Below the pieces are notes generated by a model, which was given only the letters and a program-made list of their open reading frames with translations, was not told where the DNA came from and searched no databases. This document shows positions 34,131 through 45,147 of a DNA stretch of 64,000 nt, one piece after another. Within the stretch, counting starts at the first letter, position 1; every line of letters begins with the position of its first letter. Source of the DNA: Erinaceus europaeus (lineage: Eukaryota; Chordata; Mammalia; Eulipotyphla; Erinaceidae); assembly GCF_950295315.1 (NCBI RefSeq), contig NC_080171.1:110828378-110892377 (forward strand). The letters are read 5' to 3'. The translations under genes and the position numbers were made by a program.

Positions 34131-34341
34131 AGGATGAATAGCTTCAGTTTAGTCTAGGACTTCCGCTTTGCAGTTGGTCCTGGCCTGCTTTGAACTTTGT
34201 CAGCCAGCAGACTTGACTTTACCTCTGCCATTAAACAAAGAGGATGAATACCTTCAGTTTAGTCCAGGACTTGCTGCTTTGCAGTCAGTCCTGGCCTGCT
34301 CTGGACTTTGTCAGCCAGCAGGCTTGACTTCCCCTCCAGCA
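34131..34341. repeat. 110-bp tandem duplication in LTR U3
   Basis: Two adjacent diverged units start with AGGATGAATA at 34131 and 34241 and share TTCAGTTTAGT, GGACTT, GCTTTGCAGT, CCTGGCCTGCT and TTTGTCAGCCAGCAG. Direct repeats in U3 are typical of retroviral enhancers. That role is inferred here. Confidence 0.85.
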
Positions 34342-34974
34342 AGATAGAGAGGGAGAGAGGGAGAGAGACGAAGAGACACCTGCTGACCTGCTTCATTGCT
34401 TGTGAAGCGATTCCCCCTGCTGGTAGGGAGCCGGGGGCTTGATCTGGGATCCTTGCGCAGGTCCTTGCACTTTGTACTATGTGCGCTTACCCCGGTGCAC
34501 CACCACCCGGCCCCCTAATCACCTGTAGTTCAATTTTATTATATTAATGATACAATATCATCTTTGTAAAATTGCAAAGCAGTATTACTTTGAATATATA
34601 TTACATCACTTCTTTATTCAGTCATCTATTGATATGTATTTAAGTTGCTTCCATATTTTGCTTATTGTGAATATTACAACCGTCTTCCCCTCACCCCCCA
34701 AAGCCACCATATTTCTCACAGCCTTAGAGACAGTTTAACTACAACTGTGCCTTCTTCCTCTCTTCCTCTTCCTTTTTTATTTTGCAAGTTCATATATTTC
34801 AGCGCTCTGTATTCCACAAAGAGCAAAATGTTCCTGTATTAGTTTGTCGTTTACCTTCTCACTTCATAAGCATAATTACTCCACTTCCATCTATTTTTTG
34901 CCCAGAGGAGGCAATTTCATCTTTTTAATTTTAGAGTTAGTATTCTACTGAGTACATATCCCACAGTTTTTCTT

Positions 34975-35252
34975 TTTTTTCCTGCCCCAGGTTATCATTG
35001 GGACTCAATGCCTGCACTATGAGAGGAATCCGCTGCTCCCGGTGGATTTTTTTTCCATTATTTTTATTTTTATTTCACAGGGTAGAGAGAAATTGAGAAG
35101 GGAGGGAAGATAGAGAGGGGGACAGAAAGATAGACACCTGCAGACCTGCTTCACTGCTCATGAAGCACTCCCCCCTGTAGGTGGGGAGCAGGAGCTGGAA
35201 CCTGGGTCTAGTACTATGTTCACTTAACTGGGGGTGCCACCACCCGGCCCAC
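34975..35252 (-). mobile_element. SINE-C
   Basis: Minus copy: CCTGCCCCAGGTTATCATTGGG at the left, GTGCCACCACCCGGCCC at the right. Confidence 0.86.
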
Positions 35253-35687
35253 TGTCCCATAACTTCTTTATGCAGTTGTCTGCTGGTGGGGATTTTGATT
35301 GCTTCCACGACTTGGCTCTTGTGAACTATGCAGCTCTGTACATAGGGGTGCACATGCCCCTTCAAGTTAGTCACGTTGGATATATATGGAGGAATGGTAT
35401 GTCTGTATCATGTAATGTTTCTATTTTCATTTGTGGAAGCACTCTCACCGCTTCTTTACACAGGGACTATACCAGCTTACTTGATGTGAATGCTCTTTTT
35501 TTTTTTTTTTTTTTTTTAACTGGCTTTAGTATTTCTCTTTTGCCTGTTTAATGTTTGGATACTCACTATATTCTTTTTAATGACATAAAATGTTAAAGGA
35601 AGAAATATGCTCACAAAGGTATATATCCACCAAACTCTTCTGGTTTGGAATTTAGAGATTCTTGAGCAGTGAATTAAAAAGAAGGGC

Positions 35688-36032
35688 GATGGGGATCAGG
35701 CAGTAGCACAGAGGGTTAAGCACACATGGCGTGAAGTGCAAGGATTGACATAAGAATCTCGGTTAGAGCCCCTGGCTCCCCATCTTCAGGGGAGTCGCTT
35801 CATAAGCAGTGAAGCGGGTCTGCAGGTGGCTATCTTTCTCTCCCTGTCTTTCCTTCCTATCTCAATTTCTCACTGTCCTATCCAACACAATGACAGCAAT
35901 AACACCACTAATAGTAACAACAACAGCAATAAACAACATGGACAACAAAAGGGTAAAATAGCTTTCAGGAGCAGTGGATTTGTAGTGCAGGCACTGAGCC
36001 CCAGCAATAACCCTGGAGGCCAAAATAAAAGG
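35688..36032 (+). mobile_element. SINE-A with 3' extension
   Basis: Head GGGGATCAGGCAGTAGCACAG, (CAA)n segment, extension GGAGCAGTGGATTTGTAGTGC. Confidence 0.88.
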
Positions 36033-36353
36033 GGGGCAGGGTGATGCTCACATTACACTGGTAGAATACACATGCAACCCAACCGTGCAAAATCACACAG
36101 TTTCTCTCACACTAGTCCCCTCTCCATCCTTCACGAGCAGTGGGGCAGTGCTGCAGATGTCTCTTCTTTCCGTGTCTCTCCCTCTATTTCTCTGTCTCTT
36201 GTCCTCTAACAACAAGCAAATAAAAACAAACCAACAAGAAGAATAAATGGCCATTGGTAGTGGTGGTGGTGTCATGCAGACACTAAGCCCCAGTGAGAAC
36301 CTTGGTGACAAAACAAACAAGCAAGCAAGCAAGCAAGCAAAAAAAAAAAAAGA
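36033..36353 (+). mobile_element. SINE-C, diverged
   Basis: Directly follows the preceding SINE-A. Head GGGGCAGGGTGATGCTCACATTAC, then extension GGCCATTGGTAGTGGTGGTGG and an (AAGC)n tail. Confidence 0.7.
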
Positions 36354-39300
36354 GCTTGCATATATTCTCGGTATATTCCATTTTTCATCATTCATTTTGA
36401 TCTAGAGGCATCTAAAACTCATTCACAAGAAATGCAGAAGAGATTGGCATTTTAGAGTTTTTAATAGTCTGTCACCACTATATAAATCAAAGCTTTTTCA
36501 GATAATCATTTTGTTTTACTTGACCTGAAATGAAACCTTTCTAAAAGTAATTAGTACTGTGGTGACAGTTAAGCAATTTGAGAGGCTGTGCATTATTATA
36601 TTTCATGTCACCTGAATAATTATTTGACTGTTTCTTAGAAGTGTTAAGAATTCTTTAGCAAAGAACATTTCTCAGATTGGCAAAATTTTCTGTCATTCTG
36701 GCAACTTGACCTAAAATGTGTATGTTCACTGTGCCTTTTGTTTGTTTTGTTTGAGACTCAAGGAGACTTTCTTCAATGTAGTTAAATCCGATGTAATCCA
36801 GCAGCTATTTCACATCTGCCTCCTAATTTGATGTGGTAGCTAGAGATTGGAAGTGCTGAACTATGTAGAGTATGTGAAGGTACTGGACACTTAAATATCA
36901 GTATTGTGTTTGCTTATTTTCCAAACAATTACTTGTAGATCTCAATTTTAGCTTTCTTTATCTTTTTGCCAAGAGTGATAGAAAACACAAGTGTTTTTCC
37001 TTATGACTTGTTAATTCCTCTACCTTTTCAATCATATATATACACATCACAGTTTAAAATACATTGTTTTTCTCCATCCTATCCTGGAAGTTTATGTAGC
37101 TGCATTTGCTGATTTTCTTTTGTGATGGTGGAATATTTTGGAATTTAATAAAACCAGAAAAGGAAAGAGCTGTAATTCTTTCTGTATTTTCCATGTGTTG
37201 ATTTTTAAATCCCATAGTATGTATTTAATGTAAAAAATTTTTTTTGAAACACCTTTCAAAAGCTTTCTCCCATTCTATTTAAATAAGCAGTTGTTTTCAG
37301 CATGACAATTTAATATGTATATTTTGACTTTTCTTGGCTTTCACGTGAACATACTGGCATGTGCCCATACACACAATGATAAAGAACTCATATACAAACA
37401 TATGTGACAGTAACCACATATATGGAGACTTTGTAATTTTGATATAAATTTTTGAATTTTATATTTCATGGTTATTCATTTCGTCTTGTTGGAAACGTGG
37501 CCTTGTTTCGATAGTGCTTCAGGAGGCTGGGGCTGGAGCCTGTGTTCTCACTGAACTGATCATCATATGTTGAGTTACATCTCTGCTAAGCTGCAAGAAT
37601 GAGGGAGGGAATGTGTCTTTAGGCATTTCTATATTTGAATGCTCCAGAGTAGCTGGTATTCTTGTCTTTTTTTTAGTTACTGTGTATTTTTCAGAAAATG
37701 CTTGTGATCTTTGTACTGATTAGAATTTATTATGTTTTTTGCTTTATGAATGCTGCTGCTTTGTTATTCGGTTCCTTTGTTATGTGGTATATATCTGGTC
37801 CAGGGTGTGTAATGCAGGACCTCAGTTCAAATTATGGTTGATCCAGGTGAAGGACAACAGCTCCTTTGTACCCAGTGTCTCATTTGTAAAGTGAACATCA
37901 TAATAGTTCTGACCTCATAGGACTGGCGTTGTAATTTATCATGTTGGTATTTGGAAGGAACGTGGGACAGTGCCCACATAGAATAAACACTTTATGGCAT
38001 TTGCTTGATCCACAGATCAGCACATAGAAAGTAGGAGCCGAGCGGTAGAAAAATCAGAGTGCTTTTCTCTAAGGGCACAGTGGTCATTCTTCTGACTCCT
38101 GTGAATAAAGGACCCCAGTTGCAGGCCTTCAGCATCCATGTGATGAGGTGTATGTGTTTGTTGGCTTCTAGGCTGACATCTTTCTCAGTCTTCTTGGCTG
38201 GGGTTTCCAGGAGAACTAAGGCGTAGTCAGCCCACAGGCTTTGGGCTCTGTTGTTTTTAATTCGGTTTTGTGTTTCCTTTGAACTCAATGATAGGAAGGA
38301 GAGTAAGTATAGTAAGTGAAGTTTTAGCTAAAATTAGGAATAATTAGGAATTTAAACTTTCAGTTAAGCTTTGTTTTATCTATTTTTTTTCTTGAATGAT
38401 TTCAGTAAACTCCCACTTCTATTATCCTGAATGGGATTTTCTTTTGAAAAACTTGATTTTTTTTCTTTTAATAGGACCATGTTCTCACCCCCTCCACACA
38501 CCCCAACAGAATCAGATTTAAAAATTGTGACTGATACCAACCTTTTTTCTTTTCTGTCTGTGTCAAATTGGTTTATTTTTTCTGATAGTATCTAAACCTC
38601 CATATTAAGCTCTATATCTTTCTGAAAGCTGAGAACAGACCCCTACTTCCCTTTTATTCCCCGCATTCACAGTCCTCTGACCTATTACTTTTGTGGTAGG
38701 TAGGTGTTTCTTGTAGACCTTGATGCAGCTCAAATTTTTTTCCCTCCAAAAATAGGGGGGAAAATGTTTGATTTAATTATATTTTAGGAGCATTTCAAAG
38801 AATTGTTATCATCTTTGTCATACCTGGCTCATTTCCTGGTACTAAACTTAAAATAGTCTCTGATCCTGGTGGTTGCGTAATAATCTGAGTCATAATTTCT
38901 TCCTATCACTGTTGGGAATCGGGAAACGCCACTGCTCCTGACAGTTCCTATTTTATTCATTTAGACTCTGACACAATTGCCATTTTGATGTTCCTCAGTC
39001 CCTTGAAACTGATTAATCTGCCTCTCTACAGGTGTGCATTTTAAGTTTCTTCTAAGATTAAGTGTTCCCAAGCAGAAGAAATACTGGATATAAAAACAAA
39101 CACATTAGGTCATTGTGTAGCTAGTGTGGACTTTGATATGACTCATGTTTTGCTGAAAAAAAAAAAATTACCAGGAAAACATCTTTCAGGGAAAAAGCTC
39201 ATATCCTCTATGACAAACTTAAGGGTTTATAATATTGTGAGATGGTTGAGATTTATTTATTCACTGAAAACTAAGCTAACCCAAATTACCTAAGCAGTTC

Positions 39301-39648
39301 TTTAGCAGGAAGAAATTTATAGTTATATATGTGCATTAATATTAAAAAGTATCAGGTAGTTAACCCATTTAATACATCAAGAGTGTTAATGTTTTCCTTT
39401 GAACAAGAACCCCACATCTTTGCCATTTTGTGCTGTGTGTTCATAGTAAGTTGCAGTGTGAAACACTTTTTGTGCCTTTGAGAGAGTTTGTTAAGCATTT
39501 AGGTCTCAAATTTAAAATTACCAATCTCTGCCCCAAACTATAAATATCTAGGGGGAAAGAGTTGTATTTTTTAACTTCAGAATTGAAAAAGAAAAAGAAA
39601 GCCAGTACACAAGAGAATCAATTTTATGGTTTTTCTAATAATTATTAT
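36354..39648. other. AUH intron, repeat-poor stretch
   Basis: 3.3 kb with no SINE and only a MIR-like trace (37810-37980). No exon was recognised. It is the longest stretch in the window free of recent insertions. Confidence 0.6.
37810..37980 (+). mobile_element. MIR SINE, old
   Basis: TCTCATTTGTAAAGTGAACATCATAATAGTTCTGACCTCATAGG matches the MIR pattern as remembered (short T-rich, then AAAATG-like, then CTCATAGG). Confidence 0.6.
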
Positions 39649-39649
39649 T

Positions 39650-39810
39650 TAAACATTTTTATTATCTTTATTAGTTGGATAGAGACCGTCTGAAGTCGAG
39701 AGGGAAGTGGGAGATAGAGAAGGACAGAGACAGATACCTGCAGCCCTGCTTCACCATTTGCGAAGCTTCCACCCTATAGGTGGGGCCAGGGGCTCGAACA
39801 CAGGTCCCCA
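39650..39810 (-). mobile_element. SINE-B, truncated
   Basis: Minus copy from ATTATCTTTATTAGTTGG to GGCTCGAACACAGGTCCCC; the head is missing. Confidence 0.8.
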
Positions 39811-39954
39811 ATTTTAGTTATTTTTTTTTTATGAGCAGTAAATCTTTTTTTTCTATTTTAATGACATTTCATATATCTAAACTTTCTTGTAAACTTAATA
39901 TTGGCTAAGTGTGATCTGTCAGTATGATATATGTGTTAATTTTAACATGTATAT

Positions 39955-40347
39955 TATTATTATTATATTACTATTATTATTAACATCAGGGTTATCACTG
40001 GGACTCACTGCTTATAGGACCGATCCGCAGATCACTGACCCCAGTAGCCATTTTTTCTTTTCCTTCCTTCCTTCCTTCCTTCCTTCCTTCCTTCCTTCCT
40101 TCCTTCCTTCTTTCCTTTCTTTTTTCTTTCCTCTTTCTTTCTCTCTCTGTTTCACTCTCTCCTTTTTTTCCTTTTGATCAGACAGAGAGAAATTGAGAGG
40201 GAAAAGGTAGATAGGGAAAGAGATAGACACAGCACTACTTCAATATTCATGAAGCTTCTCCCCTGCAGGTGGGGACCAGAGGTTTGAACTGAGGTCCTTG
40301 CACATGGTAACATGTTTATTAAATCAGGTGTGCCACAACCCGTCCCT
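39955..40347 (-). mobile_element. SINE-C with (TTCC)n expansion
   Basis: Extension complement (CATCAGGGTTATCACTGGGAC) at the left, core and GTGCCACAACCCGTCCC at the right. The pyrimidine part has expanded to (TTCC)n. Confidence 0.82.
40061..40110. repeat. (TTCC)n microsatellite in SINE-C
   Basis: About 12 TTCC units. Confidence 0.95.
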
Positions 40348-40947
40348 CAGTATGATATTTATTAGGGACTGTTAGTGCAAATGAAGGAAAAAAAAGTCTT
40401 ATTGCTTTTTTGTGGATTTTGTGTGTGTGTATTATATATTAATAATATTACAGATGACTAATAGTCAAGTCAAAAGGATAACAAAGTTAAGGGCTTACAA
40501 AGATGAGGAACAGTCTGTGATTTACAGTTACTTCTTCTTACTCCATTTTCCCTTATAATTGATTCCCTTGTTCATTTTAATTAGTCAATATTTTAAGTTC
40601 ATAGTTCGGTATGAAGAAAAATGCTTCTTTCTATATAGATCACATGATTTTGTTCTTGTTTTCAGGGAAGCATCTAGGGGAATATCCTACTTACTGTGAG
40701 TGACAATTTTCAGAAGCTGTAACTCAGAAACACATCAGTTATACACATTGTGCTCTAAAGCTCTTACATCACACAGAATAATCAGCCAGTTAGTTTTTTA
40801 ATCTCTAATATAGATGAAATCTGTATATTACAATTTACAAAAGTCTGGTTAAAATAATATCCTGTTTCTGGGAAAAAGTCTATTTTTTTTTAATTCTGTG
40901 ACTGACTAAAACTCCAGTTGTACTTTTGGGCAGATTCTCAAAATCTA

Positions 40948-41210
40948 GAGTTTCTTCCTTCTAAAGTGCTCTAAAGTGTAGTGTTTGATAGAGTCACTCA
41001 TTTTCTAGCTACTACTATTTTCCCCCTTCTTTGACCTACCTTCCTCCCTTCTTTCCTTCCTTCCTTCCTTCCTTCCTTCCTTCCTTCCTTCCTTCCTTCC
41101 TTCCTTCCTTCCTTCCTGAGTTTCTTCCTTCTAAAAGTGCTCTAAAGTATGGTGTTTGATAGTCACTCATGTTCTAGCTACTACTCTTTCTTCCCCCTTC
41201 TTTTATTTCT
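40948..41210. repeat. 170-bp direct duplication around a (TTCC)n tract
   Basis: GAGTTTCTTCCTTCTAAA...GTGTTTGATAG...GTCACTCAT(T/G)TTCTAGCTACTACT occurs at 40948 and again at 41118. The copies are about 90 per cent alike by eye. Confidence 0.85.
41048..41116. repeat. (CTTC)n microsatellite
   Basis: About 17 near-perfect TTCC units between the two copies of the duplication. Confidence 0.95.
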
Positions 41211-41214
41211 CCTT

Positions 41215-41406
41215 GTTTCCTTCCTTCCTTCTTCCTTCATCCATCCCTCCCTCCCTCCCTCCCTCCCTCCCTCCCTCCCTTCCTTCCTTCCTTCCTTCCT
41301 TCCTTTCTTCTTCCTTCATTCCTCCCTTCCTCCCTCCCTTCCTTCCTTCCTTCCTTCCTTCCTTCCTTCCTTCCTTCCTTTCTTCCTTCCTTCCTTCCTT
41401 CCTTCC
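41215..41406. repeat. Compound (TTCC)n(CCCT)n pyrimidine tract
   Basis: About 190 bp that is almost entirely C and T on the + strand, with blocks of TTCC and CCCT. It produces long but meaningless open frames. Confidence 0.97.
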
Positions 41407-41409
41407 GTT

Positions 41410-41645
41410 ATCTGTAGGGCTTCACTGCTCTGGACTGACTTTTTTAGATAGCAGGAGCAAGACAGTGGCAAAGAGACACACACACACAGGACACACACAC
41501 ACACTCAAGGCACGTACACACACACACACGTACACATGCACGAACACACTATGGCACCAAAAACTCCTCAGTGCAGTGGAGATTAGGCTCAGACTGGGGT
41601 CACAAGGCAAAGCAGTGCGTTATCCAAGTCTACTATGCCGGCCTG
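41410..41645 (-). mobile_element. SINE-G with (CA)n
   Basis: CTTCACTGCTCTGGACTGAC...AGATAGCAGGAG at the left and GTTATCCAAGTCTACTATGCCGG at the right match the elements at 47340 and 42490. (AC)n occupies 41478-41530. Confidence 0.55.
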
Positions 41646-42024
41646 CTACCATTCTTTGTAAACACTATGGAATGACAGAACTCAGGACTTAGTGTCTAGC
41701 ACCCACTGGACTACTCCTTTCTTGAGTAAATGTGTCATTTCTTCTAATGAGACTGTCGTTGTAAGCTCCAAGATATAAAAGATAAAGAGTTTTGCAGGTA
41801 AAACTTCAGTCATTTCATCTAGAAATTTGTATGAATCAAACATCTTATCAAAGACTTTCGGCTCTAAGATTAAGGTGTCAGAACTGTCATTCTGTTAATT
41901 CAAAAATATTTAAGAAACTATTTCAATATTTAAAGTTATTGCACATTTATGTGATGGAATAGCATGGAGTCATGACATATTTTTGAAGACTACAGGAAGG
42001 CTATGTTTAGTTTGTTAAAGCTAA

Positions 42025-42276
<252 letters not shown>

Positions 42277-42487
42277 TAATGATGTGTATGTTTACTTTTG
42301 ATATAATTTCAATTATTTTTTTCCTGTTGAGTAGAACATTAATAAAAAGTCTCACTGTTGGATTTGATGAAGTAATTGAAATTCTCAGTCAAGAAAAGAG
42401 TGTTTTGTAATCCTTGTAGTTGGAAGGATGAGAAGTTGGATCATGTGAAACAGTGTGTGGATCTCATGTCTTGCTTTCAGTAATTAA

Positions 42488-42672
42488 GTGTTGAACTTCA
42501 CCACTCCAAAGCCAACTTTTTCAAATAGAAAGAGAAAGAGAAAAACAGGAAGAGAGGAGAAGATACAAAGCTTCCTCCTCCTTCAGTGTGGTAGGTGCCA
42601 GGTTTGAACTTGGGTCATGTACACATCTAAGCGTGTACACTATCCAGGTGAGCTTTCTTGCTGATCCTATGT
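42488..42672 (-). mobile_element. SINE-G
   Basis: The complement begins GCAAGAAAGCTCACCTGGATAGTGTAC, with B-box-like AGTTCAAACCTGGC, and has a purine-rich body. Confidence 0.6.
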
Positions 42673-42699
42673 GTTTATTTAGTGTGATACATTTCTAAA

Positions 42700-42800
42700 A
42701 TATGTGCTTCCAAGTGGTTTATAAGATTGTAAGATTGCAGAGATAGTTGCACACTGCACCCAGGACCAAAGTTCTGTATTCCCACCTTCCCAGAGATAAT
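42700..42800 (-). mobile_element. L1 3'-end fragment, diverged
   Basis: ATAAGATTGTAAGATTGCAGAG followed by CACCTTCCCAGAG resembles the GGATAAGAGGGG tail. Weak match. Confidence 0.35.
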
Positions 42801-42929
42801 TACCATAGTTCTCAAAAGTCCTAAGAGATCATTCGTTTACTTTTTTCCTTCGTCCTCCTCCTCCTCCTTCTTCACTTCTTCTTCTTATGCGGTTCATGTG
42901 GTTCCATTCTTTAGATTTCACATGATCCT

Positions 42930-43130
42930 ATTTATTTGTTTAACATTAAGAGAGGGAGAAGGAGAGAGAGAACCAGAGTATCACTCTGGCATAGGCAGTT
43001 CCAGGGGATTGAACTTGGGGCTTCATGCATGCAAGTCTGATGCTTTTATCCACTTTAAAACCTGGGGTTTCATGCATGCAAGCCTGATGCTTTCACCCAC
43101 TTTAAAACCCACCGAGATGCTGTCTTGCTC
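42930..43130 (-). mobile_element. SINE-D with internal 47-bp duplication
   Basis: Minus copy. The segment GGGGCTTCATGCATGCAAG to CACTTTAAAAC is present twice (starting 43017 and 43064). Confidence 0.7.
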
Positions 43131-43314
43131 TTTGAAAACCGGTTTCCCTCTCAGATGGAAGAGTAACAGTTGCTTTTAATGAAGATTACACAACTGAATC
43201 TGTGAAATGCTTCAGCTCTTAATTAATGTTAGCTACAGTAATAAAAACTTAATCTCTTGGACTTTTTACTTCCCTCCTGAATAGTTTTCTAGGGATTGAA
43301 TGAGTGAATTATGA

Positions 43315-43515
43315 AAATAATTATTGCTAACCACATGAGTGGCAGTCATGTGCCCTGTATTCTTACAGATCCTTGACTCATAATAGCTCACATAATCTGC
43401 TGAGCAAGTATATGAGATAGGCACTTTTGCAGGCATGAAGAAGCTAAGGCAGAGAAAGGGTAATAAGCCCCTGAATTAGCTGATATTTAAGCCGAGTCTA
43501 ATAACCCTTCTCCGG
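43315..43515 (-). mobile_element. MIR SINE, old
   Basis: CTCATAATAGCTCACATAATC, TATGAGATAGGCAC and GAAGAAGCTAAGGCAGAGAAAGGGTAATAAG resemble the MIR complement as remembered. Confidence 0.55.
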
Positions 43516-43685
43516 TGTGTTGTCTTCTGGGTGGTCACTGTGTTCTGTATCCTTACACCTGCTTCAGGGATGACGTAGAGGGGCTGTGGGGTTAACAACT
43601 AGTGAAGCAGGCAGCAGATACCACTCTTCTTTCTCCCACTGATGGAGCTGCCTTTTAAAATGTAGAATCAGTGTAAAGGTGTTTT

Positions 43686-43890
43686 CCAAGGGGCTGGGTG
43701 GTGATGCACTTGATTGAGTGCCCATGTTGCATTGTGCAAGGACCCAGGTTCGAGCCCCCAGTCCCCACCTGCAGGAGGGAAACTGCGAGTGGTGAAACAG
43801 TGTTGCAAGTGTCTCTCTGTCTCTGTCCCTCTCTGTCATCTCTTCCCCTCTCAATTTCTGTCTATATCCAATAAATAAAGATAATATAAA
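43686..43890 (+). mobile_element. SINE-B
   Basis: Head GGGGCTGGGTGGTGATGCAC, B box GGTTCGAGCCC, core GGTGAAACAG, tail AATAAATAAAG. Confidence 0.9.
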
Positions 43891-44439
43891 AAAAGGTATT
43901 TTTCACAAGTTTCTGATGATCCTATCTTAGAATTTGTGGTAGCTAGTTAGTCCTTGTGCATCTTTCCTCCTGCCTAGGCTGCTTTAAATTTTGTTTTCTT
44001 GTCTGTGAATTCATTGGATTTTAAATAGCAAAGCAAAGCTACATGTAATCCATTTCTGAAAGAGCAGGGATTCCGGGAATTAAGACTATGGGAAGTAGCC
44101 CAAGTACAGTTAGATATGCAATTAAACAGATAATTGAAATGCTTTAAAGTAACTGTGAAAACAAACACGGAAAAAAGAAATCCTGTCCAGCTGTCAGGAC
44201 AGTAAAACCATTTGTCAGAGGTAACTAGAGATTTGGTCTTGAGAAATTGCCATATCTGATATGATATATTAAGCTGTTTGATCTAGAGGACTATCCAGGC
44301 AGCTAAAGAATTCATAGTTGTCAGACACAGTCTCTCTCTTGATCCTGAATAATTAATGGCATCTAAGCCTTCCAATATGACTTGGTAGCATCAGGTCAAA
44401 TAATGTCACCATAACCCTGCTCTTCAAAAATAAATTCCC

Positions 44440-44680
44440 AGGGAATCGGCAGTAGCGCAGTGGGTTAAGCGCATGTGGCGCAAAGCGCATGGACTGGCAT
44501 AAGGATCCCGGTTCTGGCTCCCCACCTGCTGGGGAGTCGCTTCACAAGTGGTGAAACAGGTCTGCAGGTGTCTATCTTTCTGTCTCCCTCTGTCTTCCCC
44601 TCCTCTGTCCATTTCTCTCTGTCCTATCCGACAACATAACAATAATAACTACAACAATAAAAAATAAATAAATAAATAGT
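44440..44680 (+). mobile_element. SINE-A
   Basis: Head GGAATCGGCAGTAGCGCAG, with a short deletion at the B box. The left duplication AAAATAAATTCCC lies at 44427-44439; its partner is beyond the next SINE. Confidence 0.88.
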
Positions 44681-44841
44681 GGTCCAGGAGGTGGTGCAGT
44701 GGCTAAAGCACTGGGTTCTCAAGCATGAGGTCCCAAGTTCAGTCCCCGGTAGCACACGTTTCAGAATGATGTCTGGTTCTTTCTCTCTTTACCTATCTTT
44801 CTCATTGATAAATAAATAAAATCTTTTAAGAAATAAAAAAT
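44681..44841 (+). mobile_element. SINE-D
   Basis: GGTCCAGGAGGTGGTGCAGTGG head, AAGTTCAGTCCCCGG B box, AATAAAATCTTTTAAG tail. The duplication partner AAAATAAATTCCC lies at 44842-44854. Confidence 0.85.
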
Positions 44842-45090
44842 AAAATAAATTCCCTATAATTAGTTTTTGTTTTAAAAAAAGAAAACATTGTATGAATCTT
44901 TTAAATATATCACTTACAGTGTTCACTTCCATTACTAAATACCTCCCAAAGTGATTTAAAAATGATTTCTGACATCAATTTAATTAGTAAGCTGAATACT
45001 GGTAAGCTTATTTTAGTCACTTTTAAAGTCATATTTGAATTGTTCATACATATATTACTTAATTTTTTTCCTTCCTTTTTTTTTTTTTAG

Positions 45091-45147
45091 CTTCTTCTGC
45101 AAAAATGGGCCTGGTTGAAACAAAGTTGGCAATTATTCCTGGTGGAG
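45091..45147 (+). CDS. AUH: AUH internal exon (probably exon 6): second catalytic glutamate
   Basis: This 57-nt exon completes the split Ala, encodes SSAKMGLVETKLAIIPGG and ends with the first base of a split Gly. The Glu at 45117-45119 aligns with human E209 (rat enoyl-CoA hydratase E164), the second acid/base residue. The acceptor follows an unusually long T-run (ttttttttttttag, ending 45090) and the donor is gtatga at 45148. That donor is weaker than the other two, because it has T at +5 where the consensus is g. The encoded sequence is identical to human AUH as I remember it. The exon is phase 1 to phase 1. The next exon, expected to start with the rest of Gly and TQRL, was not found in the remaining 18.8 kb. 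Confidence 0.97.

Larger units (their letters stand above)
32855..34341 (-). mobile_element. Solo LTR (class II-like), with nested SINE-A and (AT)n
   Basis: The insert starts TGCCGGGAGCC and ends CCTCCAGCA, giving TG...CA termini. It is flanked by 6-bp duplications differing at one base (AGGTAG 32849-32854, AGATAG 34342-34347). It splits a SINE-C. On the minus strand an AATAAA lies near the 3' end, followed by about 140 bp of U5 ending in CCGGCA. The U3 carries a 110-bp tandem duplication (34131-34341) and has itself received a SINE-A and a long AT microsatellite. No primer-binding site or coding remnants are seen, so it is a solo LTR. Confidence 0.8.
32703..34515 (-). mobile_element. SINE-C split by the solo LTR
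   Basis: Parts 32735-32854 (extension complement, GGACTCCATGCTGGC) and 34342-34515 (core and head, CACCACCCGGCCCC) make one SINE. Its own 16-bp duplication TAATCACCTGTAGTTC is perfect (32687-32702, 34516-34531). Confidence 0.9.
32260..35580 (-). mobile_element. Old L1 3' region carrying the nested insertions
   Basis: Host sequence resembling L1 complement continues across the SINE-C block: 32608-32686, 34532-34972 (TTTATTCAGTCATCTATTGATATG, AAGTTGCTTCCATATTTTGC) and 35255-35580 (TGTGAACTATGCAGCTCTGTAC). Confidence 0.55.

Noticed and set aside
32855..34341. Full provirus
   Set aside because: No primer-binding site, gag, pol or env sequence; one LTR only between the duplications.
41149..41692. 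Long open frames rich in Leu-Pro-Ser-Phe
   Set aside because: They are translations of TTCC/CCCT microsatellites, which lack stop codons in several frames.
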